Shown: positions 35,641 through 47,994, counted from the first letter of the stretch. The stretch is DNA of 64,000 bases from Dillenia suffruticosa (GCA_033439265.1 JAVTVX010000024.1:11825001-11889000), one strand, 5' to 3'. Numbers and translations: made by a program. Notes: generated from the letters alone by a model not told the origin.

Positions 35641-36340
35641 GTAGTGATAACTAAATAAAAATCTACCAACATTACTTGAATATTATACGAAATTAAATTA
35701 GAATCTAAATAATTGATAACGATATTTTTATACATTTGAATTTAGTTTATTTTATTTTATTTCTGGTTTTATTTATGACTTTTAGAACTATTTTTAGGTT
35801 TTATTTTATGATTTTACATTGATTATTTTTGTGGGTTTTATTTTAAGATTATTGGGCTTATTTAAAGATATTGGATTATACAGACAATTGTTTATATTTT
35901 GGGAATAACTTTCTGATCCGATATCCGATTGACCTGATTCTTGTTGGGTTGGAAAGAAGATTTCAAGGCTTACAAATCTTATGAAGACTTCAGAGGCTGG
36001 GTTAGACCAGAAAATATTTGAAATTTGAGTCAAGGTTACTGTAGTGATAGAAATCAAGGTCCAAGAGTCCTAAAAGCCCAAGTCCAAATGAAATATCAAG
36101 TTGTTATGAAGACCCACAAATTTTAGTCATTTAGGACTTTTAGGAATTAGATTATAAGAAGGAGACTTCCTTTACACTTGAAGAAGGGAGGTGAAACCCT
36201 AGTAGCCCCCTCCTTGATTTCCTTGGATGGGATTCTTCGATCTTCATTGGGGTTGAAGGGGTTAAAGGGGTTGTAATGTTTTCTTTACTTTTCTTGTATT
36301 TCTTTATCATGTCTACTTAGATTTCTTGTTTCTAGAATTC

Positions 36341-37610
36341 GATGAATTCTGTTCTTTGATTAATAGCATGGTTTGATTCGTTTCTTTTTCTTAAATTTTT
36401 ATTGGTATGTTTTTTCTTTGATTTCATTGTTGAATTTAAAATTCATTCGTAAAGGACCCTATGATTTGATGATTTGCGATTACATGCATGAGATCGAAAG
36501 AAAATTGTATAAAATCTGACCAATACAATAAAATCCATATAGGGATATGAGATCGATGGATGATCAACTCTGAGTGTGGGGATTTTAAGGGAAACCATAG
36601 ATTACAAATATTTCATAGATTTTAATGCAGTTCGGTTTAATCAATATTGCATGACTATTGGGTGAATTTAATTTAGGAAAATTTGTCATCATTAAGAATG
36701 AATTTTTAGTCAATAAACTTTAAGGGATTTTAAATAGTTCAACCGTGTGAAAAAATTGAAGACAGATGAAATCAATGTTCTAGGGTTTTATAAAACTAGG
36801 GTTTTTGTCTATCAATATTTCTATTTTTCATATTTTCGTAGTTTTAATATTTTTAGTATCTTGATTCATTGTATCTAATTTAGATAGGGTATTTAATAAT
36901 TGGTAATACATAATATACTCGTGGAATCGACACTTGTTTTGCACTATACATAACACTCGACTAGGGTATACTTGTCCAAATTCGTGATATACCTAAATCA
37001 CGTAATAATAATAGAAGGGTGTATATATATATATCATGCACACCAAATACCCCATACTTATATCCCCATATGTATTTCATGCACATCAACTAAAAATAAA
37101 ATTCGTAACTCACTTTCATGGATATTACGATTGCATTCAATTTATATAATAGGATTTTAAACCCCTAAGTGATACCTAGAGGATGACTTGTGCTTCGTAA
37201 GGGTTTATAGTAGACACATCCACAAAGTCTATATATAATACAATATATGAAACATAACACAAATTCTCACAAGCAAAGGCATGACAAGAATCAAATTTGG
37301 TCAAAAAATAATTCTACAGTTGTACTCGAGTGTGTGTGAAACTTAGAGAAATATGATAAGTTAAGATTCATGGATTATTTCATACAATCAATTAGCACAA
37401 TAGAATTGAAAATAATAATACTTGAGTCACACATCCTCCCAACTTACCTTTTATCCTCTCAACTTAGAAATTTTGTACACATAAATTAAATTTGTAGGAG
37501 TCAACAGGTTGTAAAGTGGCCATGGGTGAAAGGGTTAAGAAAGGAAGGTGTATGGGCTCACATGAAATACAAAAATGTAATGCATGATGTCCAAGTAAAA
37601 TGGATGGATG
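36341..37610. other. Non-coding sequence beyond flank X
   Basis: Continuation of the X flank up to about 36990, with the style of an LTR end (GTGGAATCGACACTTG, then CGACTAGGGTATAC). It may be the remainder of the element into which the chromovirus inserted. No primer-binding site or coding domain was found. Confidence 0.4.
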
Positions 37611-38050
37611 AAGTTTCAACTTCTTCCTTCATGTGCAACCAACGCAAGGCTTAAATGATAGCTAAACTCAATATCTTTTAATGTTTGGCTTCTCCTTTCC
37701 ATTTCCACACCTTATTGATACATGAAAATTGTCTTTTATTCAATGGATATAATTCTCATGCTCAAGTCTTTACATAACACAATCATCATATTGTAGTGGG
37801 CAGAGTTCCATAGTATTCAAATTTCATCAAGTTCTTCCTTGATGTATCACAAACAAGCAACACAAGACTTAACTGATATCTAAACTCAACATCTGTTTGA
37901 TGTTTGGCTTCTCCTTTCTATTTCCACTCCTTATTGATACATGAAAATTGTCCTTTATTCAATGGATATAGTTCTCATGCTCTAATCTCCGCATAAAACA
38001 ATTGTCATATTGTAGTGCGCCGAGTTCTCTACAGTATTCAAATTTCATTT
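37611..38050. repeat. Tandem duplication, period about 211-219 bp
   Basis: Two adjacent copies (about 37611-37820 and 37822-38050) share TGTTTGGCTTCTCCTTTC, TTATTGATACATGAAAATTG and CATATTGTAGTG at matching spacing, with one small indel. No protein was recognised. Confidence 0.85.
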
Positions 38051-38866
38051 TGTTTTCTTTTTTTTGTGTTTTTTCCCAACAAGGGATTTTGTGAAGGAGA
38101 TTATATATAGTAAAGGTGAGGCACACATGAGAACTACAACTTGCTATAAAGGCTTTCGTTGACAATCCCTTCAAATGATCATGCGTATGTCTCATATGTG
38201 CTTGTCCATGCCATGTAATTAACTTATCAAGGTAGAAGGGCAGAGGTAAATGGATAATAAATTATAGAAATGGAAATCATAGTGGTTGTTCACTTGTGTG
38301 TAATGCATTTCTAGTGTTGGATAATGAAGAAAAAAGATAGATTGGTAGCCATTCAAGCTTAATGTGTGTCCCAAGAGTATTGGCCATCAATGGCAGTAAA
38401 AATATAACTAGAGATGATGTTCAAGCCGGCTTGAAAGGCCCAATCGGTCCAATAATTTTGATTCCATGTTTTTCTCTCATTTTCACTCATGAAATCTCAC
38501 AACAATGTAAATAACTCTATTGCGGTCATGAAGTATTATAATGGGTTTCTAGGATTCTCACTAAACATTTTCACACAGTTAATGTGCATGAAAATAGTTT
38601 GAGACACGAATAAAAATTACTACTTTACAAAATAAAATCCTAATTTGTGATTTGCCAACCTAAGAAATTTATGTTATGCATATGGAAGAATGATGCATGT
38701 TCATGAAAAAGAAAAAGGAAAATGATATCGTGATATCTTACCCACACTTAAACTTAGGGATGCATGCGAATCCAAGATCTGATCCACAAGAAATTTTTAC
38801 CATCTGAATTTGCATTTGCAAATTCTAATTTTACTTTCTTAATCTGTACCCACAAATGAGGATATC
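38051..38866. other. Intergenic sequence, no gene recognised
   Basis: AT-rich. Short frames only. No transposon ends were seen. Confidence 0.5.
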
Positions 38867-38882
38867 CACAAGTGCAGATATC

Positions 38883-39088
38883 TTTTTTTTTTTGTACCTT
38901 GGCTTGGCCACTATCAGTGTCCGGAGTTTCACCCAAACTAATTTGGATCGACCGTTGTAGGGCCCGACCGAGGGTAGGTTTCCCAATATTATTTTTTCCG
39001 TGTTCAGGGGGAGTCGAACTCCCGATCTGGTTAAGGGACGAAGGTGTCCACCTACCTACGCCAACAAGTGTTGGTCCCAAGTGTTGGT
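38883..39088 (-). mobile_element. tRNA-derived SINE with 16 bp target duplications
   Basis: A 206 bp minus-strand retroposon. Its 5' part (right side) carries pol III promoter-like boxes: TTGGCGTAGGTAGGTGG as box A, and GAGTTCGACTC as box B. A tRNA-unrelated body follows (CCTCGGTCGGGCCCTACAAC), and it ends in poly(A), seen as T11 at 38883-38893. It is flanked by CACAAGTGCAGATATC (38867-38882) and the same sequence with C to T at one position (39089-39104). The 5' end has a small duplication of GTGTTGGTC. It would have moved by LINE machinery supplied in trans. Confidence 0.85.
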
Positions 39089-39104
39089 CACAAGTGTAGA
39101 TATC

Positions 39105-39750
39105 AGCATTTAGTGAATTGGATTTGCAAATCTCTTATTTGAATCCACACATTTTTTCACCTTTTTTTATGTAATATTAACTTAAAAAAATAAAATTAAT
39201 TTTAAAATACTAATAAAACTTAAAATTAAAATTTTTTATTTTTTAAATTAAAATTAAAATATAAAATAAACCAATAGTTCAGAATTAACATTAAAATTAA
39301 AACCAAACAAGCCTTTTGCTCTAACAATTGAAACCCAAATTTAGAAAGTGCAAACAAATTGGCATTCAAATTGTTTGATCATGGAGAGAATTGATGAATT
39401 GGGGCCTCGATGATGGCAAAAGGATGGAGAAATGAAAGATTCAATGGCGATGATGAATCTGGATGGCAAGTAGTTGCATGGTAGCAAGAGAAATTGAAGC
39501 ATGCCGGTGACTTCGATTGAGAAATGCAAAGAGCGGACCAAAGGTTGAAGGCGAATCCTAGAGTCGATGGTGAAATTTGGAATCAAAGATGGTCGAAATA
39601 AACTCAAACATAGGCAATAACAAATGAAATCCAATGATTGAGTTCGAATGGTGGTGGCAGAGTAAACAATGTCCACAATATATGTTATTTCAGGTTTTAT
39701 ACAGATCTGCGCATACATGAGCTTCCAACAACGAAATCATATAGGATGTT
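39105..39750. other. Intergenic sequence, no gene recognised
   Basis: A strongly A/T-biased stretch (39150-39300), then sequence with a minus-strand open frame of 125 codons (39718-39341) that shows no family motif. Confidence 0.5.
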
Positions 39751-42700
39751 AGTCATTTTTTCTCTTTCCAAATCTGTCTAGGGTATTGATCCAAATTGAA
39801 TCTATCACCTTTGACAATCGAATATGTATTTGGTGAACAGTTCTCTATCCTCTATCTCTAAAACACTTTGTTGATATAAGTCTCTTAAGATAGTTTTAGG
39901 ACTTTATAGAATCTATCTCAACATATTTTTATACCAATAACATATGATGTATTAACTAAATCTTTTATCTTAAATTTTTTAAAGAGAAAATGTTTCACCT
40001 CATATGATATCCCCTTATCATTTGTGACAAATAGTATATCATTCACATACAAGACAAGAAAACAAAATCTACTCCCACTGACCTTGAGATATATGCACTG
40101 ATCCACTATATTCTTTTCAAAACTGAATGAAGCAATTACATTGTGAAATTCCAAATACCATTGGCAGGAGAATTGTTTTAACCCATATATGGATTTTTTG
40201 AGTTTGCACATCAAGTACTCACTACCACTAGAGAAGAATTCTTCAAGTTGACATATGTAAACCTCTTCCTCTAGTCCGTATTAAAAAAAGTTATTTTCAC
40301 ATCTATTTGTTACAATATTAGATCAAAATGTACAACAAGTACCAAAATGATGCAGAGGGAATCTTTCTTAAATATCAGAGAAAATGTTTCTGAGTAATCA
40401 ATTCCTTCCTTTTGCATAAATCTTTTAACAATGAGTCTGGTTTTGTATTTCTTAATGTTGCCTAACGAATCAATCTTAGTCTTGAAAATCCATTTACATC
40501 CTGTGGGTTTTACCCCATGTGGCAAATCTACAAGATCCTTGACTCCATTATTTCTCATGGAGTCCATCCAATCTTTTATGGCATTCAGCCATAACTTCAA
40601 GTCCTTATAACTTATGGCATATAAAAATGTTTTCGTATCCTCTATGGTTTCAATGTTATAGTCAGACTTTTGAAAATATAACACATAGTTATCAGATATA
40701 ATTGACTTTCTTTTTCAAGTAGATTTCATTAATATTGGTTTAACATTCTTCGTAAAAGAAAATTGAATACTTTGATTTTGGTCAATTATTTGTAAAATTT
40801 TTTTATTGTCATCTGTACTTTGATTTGTGTCCATAAACACTTGAGGGTCATTTTGAATGACAATTAACTTGGTAGTTGAACATGATGGGATACTTGACGG
40901 GTCTCTTTCATGACTTAAGTCTCGAAAATAATCTCTTCTACTAACCAAGTTATTTTTTAGAAATCTAGCATTTCTAGATTCTATAAATTTAGTGTGTTAG
41001 GATAGACAATAAAATCGGTATCTCTTGAATTTATTGGCATAACCGACAAAATATACACTCACGATCCTTACGTCTAGTTTCTTTTTTCATGCATTGTAAA
41101 CCTTTATCTCGCAAGACAGTTTTAAATGCGTACGTGTCTTAAACTAGATTTTTAACTCTTAAATAAGTCCAAGGGAGTTTGGATACAATTTTAATTGAAA
41201 CTCTATTTAGGATATACACTACTATTATGAGAGTTTTAGTCCACAAATATTTAGGCCATTTGGAGCTACCCATCATACTCCTAGATATATTAAGTAAGGT
41301 AATATTCCTTCTTTCAACTATCTCATTCTAGCTAAGTGAGATTGGCATGGTTTATTAAACAACAATCCCGTTTTCAAGAAAGAATTTTGCAAATGAACCC
41401 GATATTTGTTCATCCTCTGTATACCTTATTTAGTATTCCCCATCTCTATATGATTTCACGACCTTTATTTATTTACCGCATTGTTTTTATACTTCTACGT
41501 TAAAAATATTTATCGCATTGTTTCTATACTTCTGTCTTAAAAATTTTAAAGTAGCCAACACCTTGTTATTATGATAAAAAATATAGAGATACATATATCG
41601 TGAATAATAATTTATAAATGAGATGAAATAACTATAACTATACAAGTCTGCATCTGGAGTACAAATATCCGTTTGTATAATTTCAAGCAATTCTAAACTC
41701 TTCCTAACATATTTTTTAATCTTGTTGCTCTCTTTCTCTAAATGCAGTCCATGCAAATCTCAAAATCGTTAAATTTTACCCTTCCTTTATCAACGTTTCT
41801 ATCTTCTTTACGCGAATGTGTCCTAATTTCCAATGTTACAATATGAAAGAGTTTTTCTCAATGATACTTCTATTAACCTATATATGTGTTACATTTATGT
41901 AAGTATTGTCTTGTAAAATAATACTATACAATCCATCTAATAATGGATCATAACAAATAATATTTGAACGAAAAAATAATGTCATTTTATTACTAAATTG
42001 GAAAGAGTAACCGAATTATATAAGTTTTAAAATAGAAATTAATTTCTTAAAAAATTTAGTTACATAAAACACTTTCTCAAATTTCAAAACATGTCTGCTG
42101 ACTAGAATGAACTCGTAATCACCAATACCCTTTATCCATGACCTAATCTTGCTGGCCAAATAAATGAGTTATTCACGGTCTACTGGCTTTCTCAAGTTTT
42201 GCAAGCCTTACAACATATTCATAATGTGGATGGTACAACTAAATTCAATGTACCATATGTCATGAAAAATCTCAATCATGTAACATTCATAACAAGCTAA
42301 TAAGATTTCAGTATCTTTATTTTCAAACCACCACTTGTATTTAGCACAATTTTGGTTCATGTATCTCTTCTTTTTACAGAAAAAATACTTGAATTCTTTT
42401 TTATGTTCGCTTTTGGTTTTGTATCTTTTTGGTTCGGTTTGGACCTACCCTTATTTTTCCTTTGCACTACTATATGTGCACTTGCAGAACTCTATTTCAT
42501 CTCCATCATCAGACTTCCTTCCTTTACACACACATGACCATCAACTAATTGATGGACCATTTCTCCTTATCTGTGTTGTAGGAGATTTTAAAAGAACCAT
42601 AGGGTTGAGGGAGAGAGTTCAGAATAAAGCGTATGAGAAGGTTTCGGACATCTCAACCTCGGGGTTTTTAAATGAGCCGCTATGTTTCGTATCCGCATGA

Positions 42701-42900
42701 TGTGCTCGCACACACCATAGATAGTAATGAGTCTCATAGAAGAGAATTGCATAATGAGCATATTGGCCAAAGACTTTTTCGATACCATAAATTGCTCATC
42801 TATAACATTAAGAAGAATACGGACATTGGTATGCTAATTGATCGAGTCACAGATATCAGCCGAGATCTTACACTTTATGAATGTAGTTGTTAGGCGATTA
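39750..42900 (-). pseudogene. Ty1/copia gag-pol remnant
   Basis: Read from 42900 downwards. Gag is at about 42770-42480 (EHIMRIRNIAAHLKT, then a Leu-rich block and the SASAHIVVQRK segment). Broken protease and pre-integrase sequence lies at 42320-41800. The integrase core follows at 41756-41487 (SLELLEIIQTDICTPD, YYSRYMYLYIF). RT N-terminal homology is at 40684-40310 (GVKPTGCKWIFKTKIDSLGN) and the RT middle at 40214-39918 (KSIYGLKQFSCQWY, then LYVNDILFVTND). The catalytic YVDD box reads YVND, so the active site is altered. Many stops and frameshifts are present. RNase H is missing and no LTR pair was found. Confidence 0.88.
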
Positions 42901-43981
42901 GATCACTCCTAACATTCATAAAGAGACTTATCTGTCTCAGAACTAGTATCGGTCACTGAAGGTGATTCGTCCTTCCTAATAACATAATCAATGTCCAAAC
43001 ATTCCAAATGAAGAGACACCATTTCCCTTTATTTTTTATAATTCTCTACATTTAAATCAGAAAAATCAGATTTCAAATTTGTGATTTGAAATACTATAAA
43101 ATAAATAAATATATTTACTAACTATACATAAGACATTTAAAAGGTCTCCCAATGCAAACATATAAAAATTAATTTATGATAGAAATTGTCTGTAAAGTAA
43201 ATTTTTAAGTATGTTAGATTTATTTGATTTTATAATAAAATTTATCAAAAACAGTTCATTTCCTAATACCTATGGGTTAATTAGAAAATTATCAATAATT
43301 GGTATCACTTATCCTTTTCTATTTAGAGATATGAGACGACCTCTCTAGTGCTTCAAGTAGGTTCCTAGGTAGGCGGTCGGTCACATGGGACTACTTACCA
43401 GCCACTTTTAGATTTATTCTGATCTTTTTTATAGAATCAGTTTATATATGTACTAGATCAACCCTACTTATAGTATTACGTATTAAATAGATTTTAATCA
43501 AGTAGACTACTATTGAAAACAGTTATTTTAATATCCTATTTTCAGTTTTATTATTTTATACAATAAAAATTATTATGGGATAAGATTTATTATATAAAAA
43601 TGACTTCATGGTAAATTATACTTTTCTTAATGCGATCATATTTTTTTTTACATAATTTGCTACTTAATCATGACTATCGTGGCTAAACCCTAATTTATTT
43701 TAAAAATTATTTTGATCATCAAGATAATAATGTTACTTAATTTTGTGATGTCAGAATATATAAAATTTTCATATAAAAATATAATCAAATTGTCTAATAT
43801 ATTTTATTAATTTTATATCTCCCCTTACATATAAAATTATGTCAAAAATTAATTTTATATACGATTTTTCAAAATTTGAACTTAGAAGATACATTGAAAA
43901 TTTTAACCAAAAAAATATTTTAATAATTTTGCATGTTTCCATGTGTACAAAAATTTAGTCAAAAATTTTTTCATGCATTTG

Positions 43982-44016
<35 letters not shown>

Positions 44017-44262
44017 GATTTTGCACATGTGTACAAAATTTTTTAAAAAAGGTTATGCATTATTTTTTTAAAAAAAAAATGGATGGCTACAAAAGTTGTA
44101 ATATTAGCAAGAACGAGTCTTTCGTAGTTTCAACCGCTAATGATTCTGTAGAGTCCAAATTCCTAAGTTCATTTAAAAAAAATAAAAAAATTGGACTATT
44201 ATTAAACGAGCATTTATGGTGTTGTAACGTGCACCCTGGTTTAGGAAATTAAGCATTTGACC
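42901..44262. other. Non-coding sequence upstream of the copia remnant
   Basis: No gene recognised. It could contain the decayed 5' LTR of the minus-strand copia remnant, but no ends were identified. An (AT)n run lies at 43984-44013. Confidence 0.4.
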
Positions 44263-44318
44263 GAAAGTGCTCGCTTCTTTCTACCAAAAAAAAAAAAAAG
44301 AAAGTGCTCGCTTCTTTC
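44263..44318 (+). repeat. 19 bp direct repeats around TACC-poly(A): retroposition footprint
   Basis: GAAAGTGCTCGCTTCTTTC occurs at 44263-44281 and again, identically, at 44300-44318. Between them lie only TACC and 14 A residues. A long target duplication next to poly(A) is the signature of target-primed reverse transcription that stopped almost at once. Confidence 0.75.
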
Positions 44319-45184
44319 AGACACTGTTCATCAGGACCTTCTTCCCCTGGAAAGGCTTTCGAGGGTTCCAACCGGACACGATGGGTCCTGTTATCAAAAA
44401 TTGTTCATAAATTCAAAAATACTCCGTTTTAAATTTTGAAAAAATTGTATTGTGCAAATCTTACGCCAATCCATTTTTGATCTCCATTTTTCAAAGAAAT
44501 GGTTAAGCCAATTTGAATAAAAGAAAATCCAAGAGGGAAAATTTTGAAAATTCGCCAGAAAACATGCAAGTAAAGCATTAGAATGTAAAGCAGTCTTAAT
44601 GCATGTCTTTAATGTAAAATTGAGATAAAGTAAAGTGAAAGCAAAAAATGAGATTTAGAGTTATCTTCGATCATATTTTTCTCTTTTAATTCTGACAACT
44701 ATAAAAACTTCAAAACATTTCTTAGGATGTGCACAAATCTTATAAACCCTCAATTTCATTCAATAGATAATATGGAGTTGCAAAATTTAGAATTAGGAAT
44801 CCAATATATTATGAGGGAGTTTATGTAGACTTTCAACCATAAAAAAGCCATTCAAACCCTATAATTGTTACCCAAAATTATTATTAGATATTATGAGAAG
44901 ATAATTAAATATTCAAAATGGAAAAATAAAGATTAATTATGTAAAAATTTGAATAGGTCACCAAAATCTGATCAACTACAACGCAATTCAAAATTCTTTC
45001 CAATTTTTATCACATTTAATCTTTTTTTCAGTTATTTTTTCCTATTAAACCAATTTTAAACGCATTAATTTATAGAATTTGAATTTTTTTAAAAAAATTC
45101 CTAACAAAGAATACATAAACTTATCAAAATCCATTCTTTTATAACATTAGAAAAAAAAAAATAGAAGTCAATAGGTGAAAATGG
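44319..45184. other. Intergenic sequence, no gene recognised
   Basis: AT-rich. No conserved frames or repeat termini were seen. Confidence 0.5.
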
Positions 45185-45440
45185 TTCATGCTGAAATTGA
45201 CAAGTATTTTTCATGTTGGTGTAGTTGTGGCGATTGGGTGCAGGTGCGCTCAATGGGGACTCGAAAGATATGATCAATTTGCACATATTTTCAACCTTTT
45301 AACCTTTAATTCATGTTTTATCAATTCTAATTTACTGTTAATAATAAATAAATAAAAATCTATTGAGATTATTCGAACATTATATAAAATTGAGGTAAAA
45401 TATAAGTAATAAAATGGTATAAATATGTATATATTTCATG
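45185..45440 (+). repeat. Diverged X-family segment without the chromovirus insertion
   Basis: It runs AATTGACAAGTATTTTTCA, TGTAGTTGTGGCGA, GGTGCAGGTGCGC, GACTCGAAAGATAT, CATATTTTCAACC. The first part matches 15208-15245, to the left of the chromovirus. The rest matches 21603-21720, to its right. It therefore represents the uninterrupted form of that locus. Confidence 0.8.
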
Positions 45441-45984
45441 CAACTTTCAAATAATTCCCAAAAAAGACTTTAGATTTAATGTTTCTCCTAAGCATATGTG
45501 TTATGGTTCGGCTTTTATCACTCTTCCGATTTTTCATGTGAAGCATAAATCAAGCTTCAAAATGTGCATGTCATTCACCTTTTTGTTTTTTTTGTCTTCC
45601 CATTTTTCTTTTAACAAAAGGTCATAAAATGTGCTAAAACTAATGCTTTCCAATAATTTTGGGTCAATTTACTAGGCGTTTGCTAATATTTTTTTTTGTT
45701 CAAAATTCATATTTCCCAAATAATTTTTTTCTTCAAAAATTCTATATTTCATCTCTAAGTAATTTTATATTTTTTCTTCCTAGTTTGTTTTCTCTATCTT
45801 TATAATGTGTTCATTTTCAGTGGACAAAGGAGAAAGAAAAGATACAAAGTCTAGTGCATTACATATGAACATTAAGTGAAAATAGAAAAAAAAATCACAT
45901 CTTCATCCTTCTTTGAAGGGATTTTAATCTTTTAATTAAATATCAAGGGATTTTTTTTAATCATACCATAGACTAATACAAACA
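45441..45984. other. Intergenic sequence, no gene recognised
   Basis: AT-rich, with no conserved frames seen. Confidence 0.5.
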
Positions 45985-46323
45985 TTACTAGAAAAAGAGG
46001 TATCAACGACTGGAATATCAATTGCTGATAGTACAAATTCCGTCGCTAAACAATATTAGCGAATGATTAACGACGAAAATTTTCCGTCACTGAAAACCAC
46101 TCCGCTAAATATTATCAACGGAATTCATTCGTCACTAAACTATCAGCGACGGAATATTTCCATCGTTAAAAATTTCATCGCAAATCTGTCGTTGATGGAA
46201 GACAATATGTAAAAATATCAGCGACAAAATTTTTCAGCCGCTAAAAATTCCATCGCAGATAGTACTATCAGCGACAGATATTTTCACGTGCACGTGCTCT
46301 CATGCGCCCACACGCACTCCTAT
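45985..46323 (+). mobile_element. Left end of a CACTA-like non-autonomous element
   Basis: It begins near ATTACTAGAAAAAGAGG, similar to the CACTACTAGAAAAAG termini of some plant CACTA elements. Repeated AGCGACGGAA/TTCCGTCGCT motifs follow up to about 46285, and then a C-rich stretch (CACGTGCACGTG, CGCCCACACGCACTCC). The same motifs and a C-rich stretch resume at 57651, so this is one element split by the copia insertion. Confidence 0.6.
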
Positions 46324-47992
46324 TGTTGACCTAGTAGAGTTTTGATAATGAAAAAATGAAAGAAAAATAAGTTCGAAAAAATAAGAAAAATAGTTAGAAA
46401 ATTCAGAAATCTACAGTACAGGTCGACTTGCTTTGAAAACATATCGACTTGTGATATTTACATACACACATCGACCCGGTTCATATTCTTGTCAGCCTGA
46501 ACCAAATGTTTTCTATTAAAAATATAAGGCTGAACACATCGACCCACACCAGTACACATCGACCTAGAAAGTCAGGTGGACCAATTTAATGTTCATATGT
46601 ATCAACCCATCAACCTAATATGACAAACGAACAGTAACACATCAACCTTTGATTTGCACATGTCGACCTGGCCATTATGTTTCTTAAATACTACACATCA
46701 ACATAGCAAAATATTTGTCAACCCGAGAAAACACATCGACCAATTCATTTCTTCAGGTCCACCAATTTTTATTTACATAGTAAGATGTCAATATACATAG
46801 TGAGTCTTGTCAACCCGATGTTCAATTGTTCATTAAAATACACATCGACCTATTAGTTTCTTATCGACATAACACATACACATCAACCAATTGAATTCCA
46901 CACATCGACCAATTTGTAATCTGAATAGTAATATGTCGATGCATCAAGTTAAACTTATCGACCTACCTTTTACAAAGTTAGAAAGATCATACATCGACAC
47001 GATTAAAATGTTGTCCATACAGAGGAACACATTGACCAATTAAAAATCTCGTGTCCACCAATTTCTTTTGGTATAGTTCTTTGTCGACCTATAATAGTTG
47101 CTTGTCGACCTGATTGCATAAAAATACACTAGGAATAATTCAAATTTAGGTCGATGTCCACAATAGACTTGTTAACCTGACTATGTCAGAAGCCAAATCT
47201 ATGAAACATTTTTGAATCTGATGGACCCATACTTTCTTTGATTCTTGAAATATTTCCTTTTCTATTTAAACTATCGTTCAAATGCAGCACAAACAAAGTC
47301 TGATTAGCCTATTTAAAAGAGACGCAGAAAAAGAACGAAACTTCAACACGAAAGAAGGAACAGTTGCAAAAGCAGTAATGACAGAAATTAAATACCCAAC
47401 GTTCGAATGCAACAACATTGACCAACCCTCAATGGCTCTATTCAATACTTCAATAAATACTGAGAGCAGAAAATGAAGTAAGATAGATAAGATATCAAAA
47501 GACAATCACACACAACAACTTGAATTAAAAACTCCATTAAATATTGAAAAATATATCTCTATGTACTTGAAAGTTTTAATTGTATTAAACGTCTTTTCGA
47601 GTCTTTCATTCTATCAAATCTAAGGAAGTAAGCCTCAATTCTTGACTTCTTTTTTAGATTAATTCGAATGTCAAAGATTAAGGAGTGTGCGACACTGCCT
47701 TAAGTCTAGAGAAGCCCAAATTCAGTCTGTGAGAGATTGAATTGTTGTGTTCAGATGCAACACTGTATGAGATTTAACTTGAACCTGGAATCAAGTTTAT
47801 AAACTAAGCATTTAGTGAAAAATCTAGGGGGAGCCTGGGAGTGGACGTACACTGGATTTGGTAGAACCACTATAAAATTTCTTTGTGTCTTCTTTACCTG
47901 TTTTCATTTATTGTCATAAAGTTTTAAAACTAAAAGAAAGTGTCGAAAAGTCTATATTCAACTATTCATCCATTCCCTCTAGTAGAATAACA
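46324..47992 (+). mobile_element. Copia 5' LTR
   Basis: Starts TGTTGACCTAG and ends AGAATAACA. It is 1669 bp, about 280 bp shorter than the 3' LTR, because the stretch matching about 55965-56285 is missing near 46595. It is packed with (A)CATCGACC and GTCGACC motifs. Confidence 0.9.
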
Positions 47993-47994
47993 AT

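Larger units (their letters stand above)
25947..35646 (+). mobile_element. CACTA (En/Spm) DNA transposon, 9.7 kb
   Basis: It starts CACTACAAAAAA (25947) and ends TTTTTTGTAGTG (35646), perfect 12 bp inverted termini. It is flanked by the 3 bp duplication ATA (25944-25946 and 35647-35649). Removing it restores the same sequence as the uninterrupted X copies (TTTTTAACAATAACTAAATAAAAATC at 21709 and 23879). Subterminal regions are full of GACGAA/TTCGTC motifs. Two genes are present, a TNP2-like transposase and a TNPA/Transposase_24-like protein, both in the plus direction. Both are damaged, so the copy is probably immobile unless helped in trans. Confidence 0.95.
24603..36340 (-). repeat. Tandem unit 3, interrupted by a CACTA transposon
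   Basis: The third unit has a gag start (minus ATG about 24722), leader, LTR D (25090-25830) and X copy 3. X is split at 25946/35647 by the CACTA element and resumes to about 36340. After that the flank continues into unique sequence, where the earlier copies jump back to the gag start. Confidence 0.8.

Noticed and set aside
38950..39080. A true tRNA gene
   Set aside because: Box A and box B-like motifs are present, but there is no complete cloverleaf. Poly(A) and target duplications show that it is a SINE.
46324..47992. CRISPR-like array of short repeats
   Set aside because: The CATCGACC words are too short and irregularly spaced, and they lie within plant LTRs.
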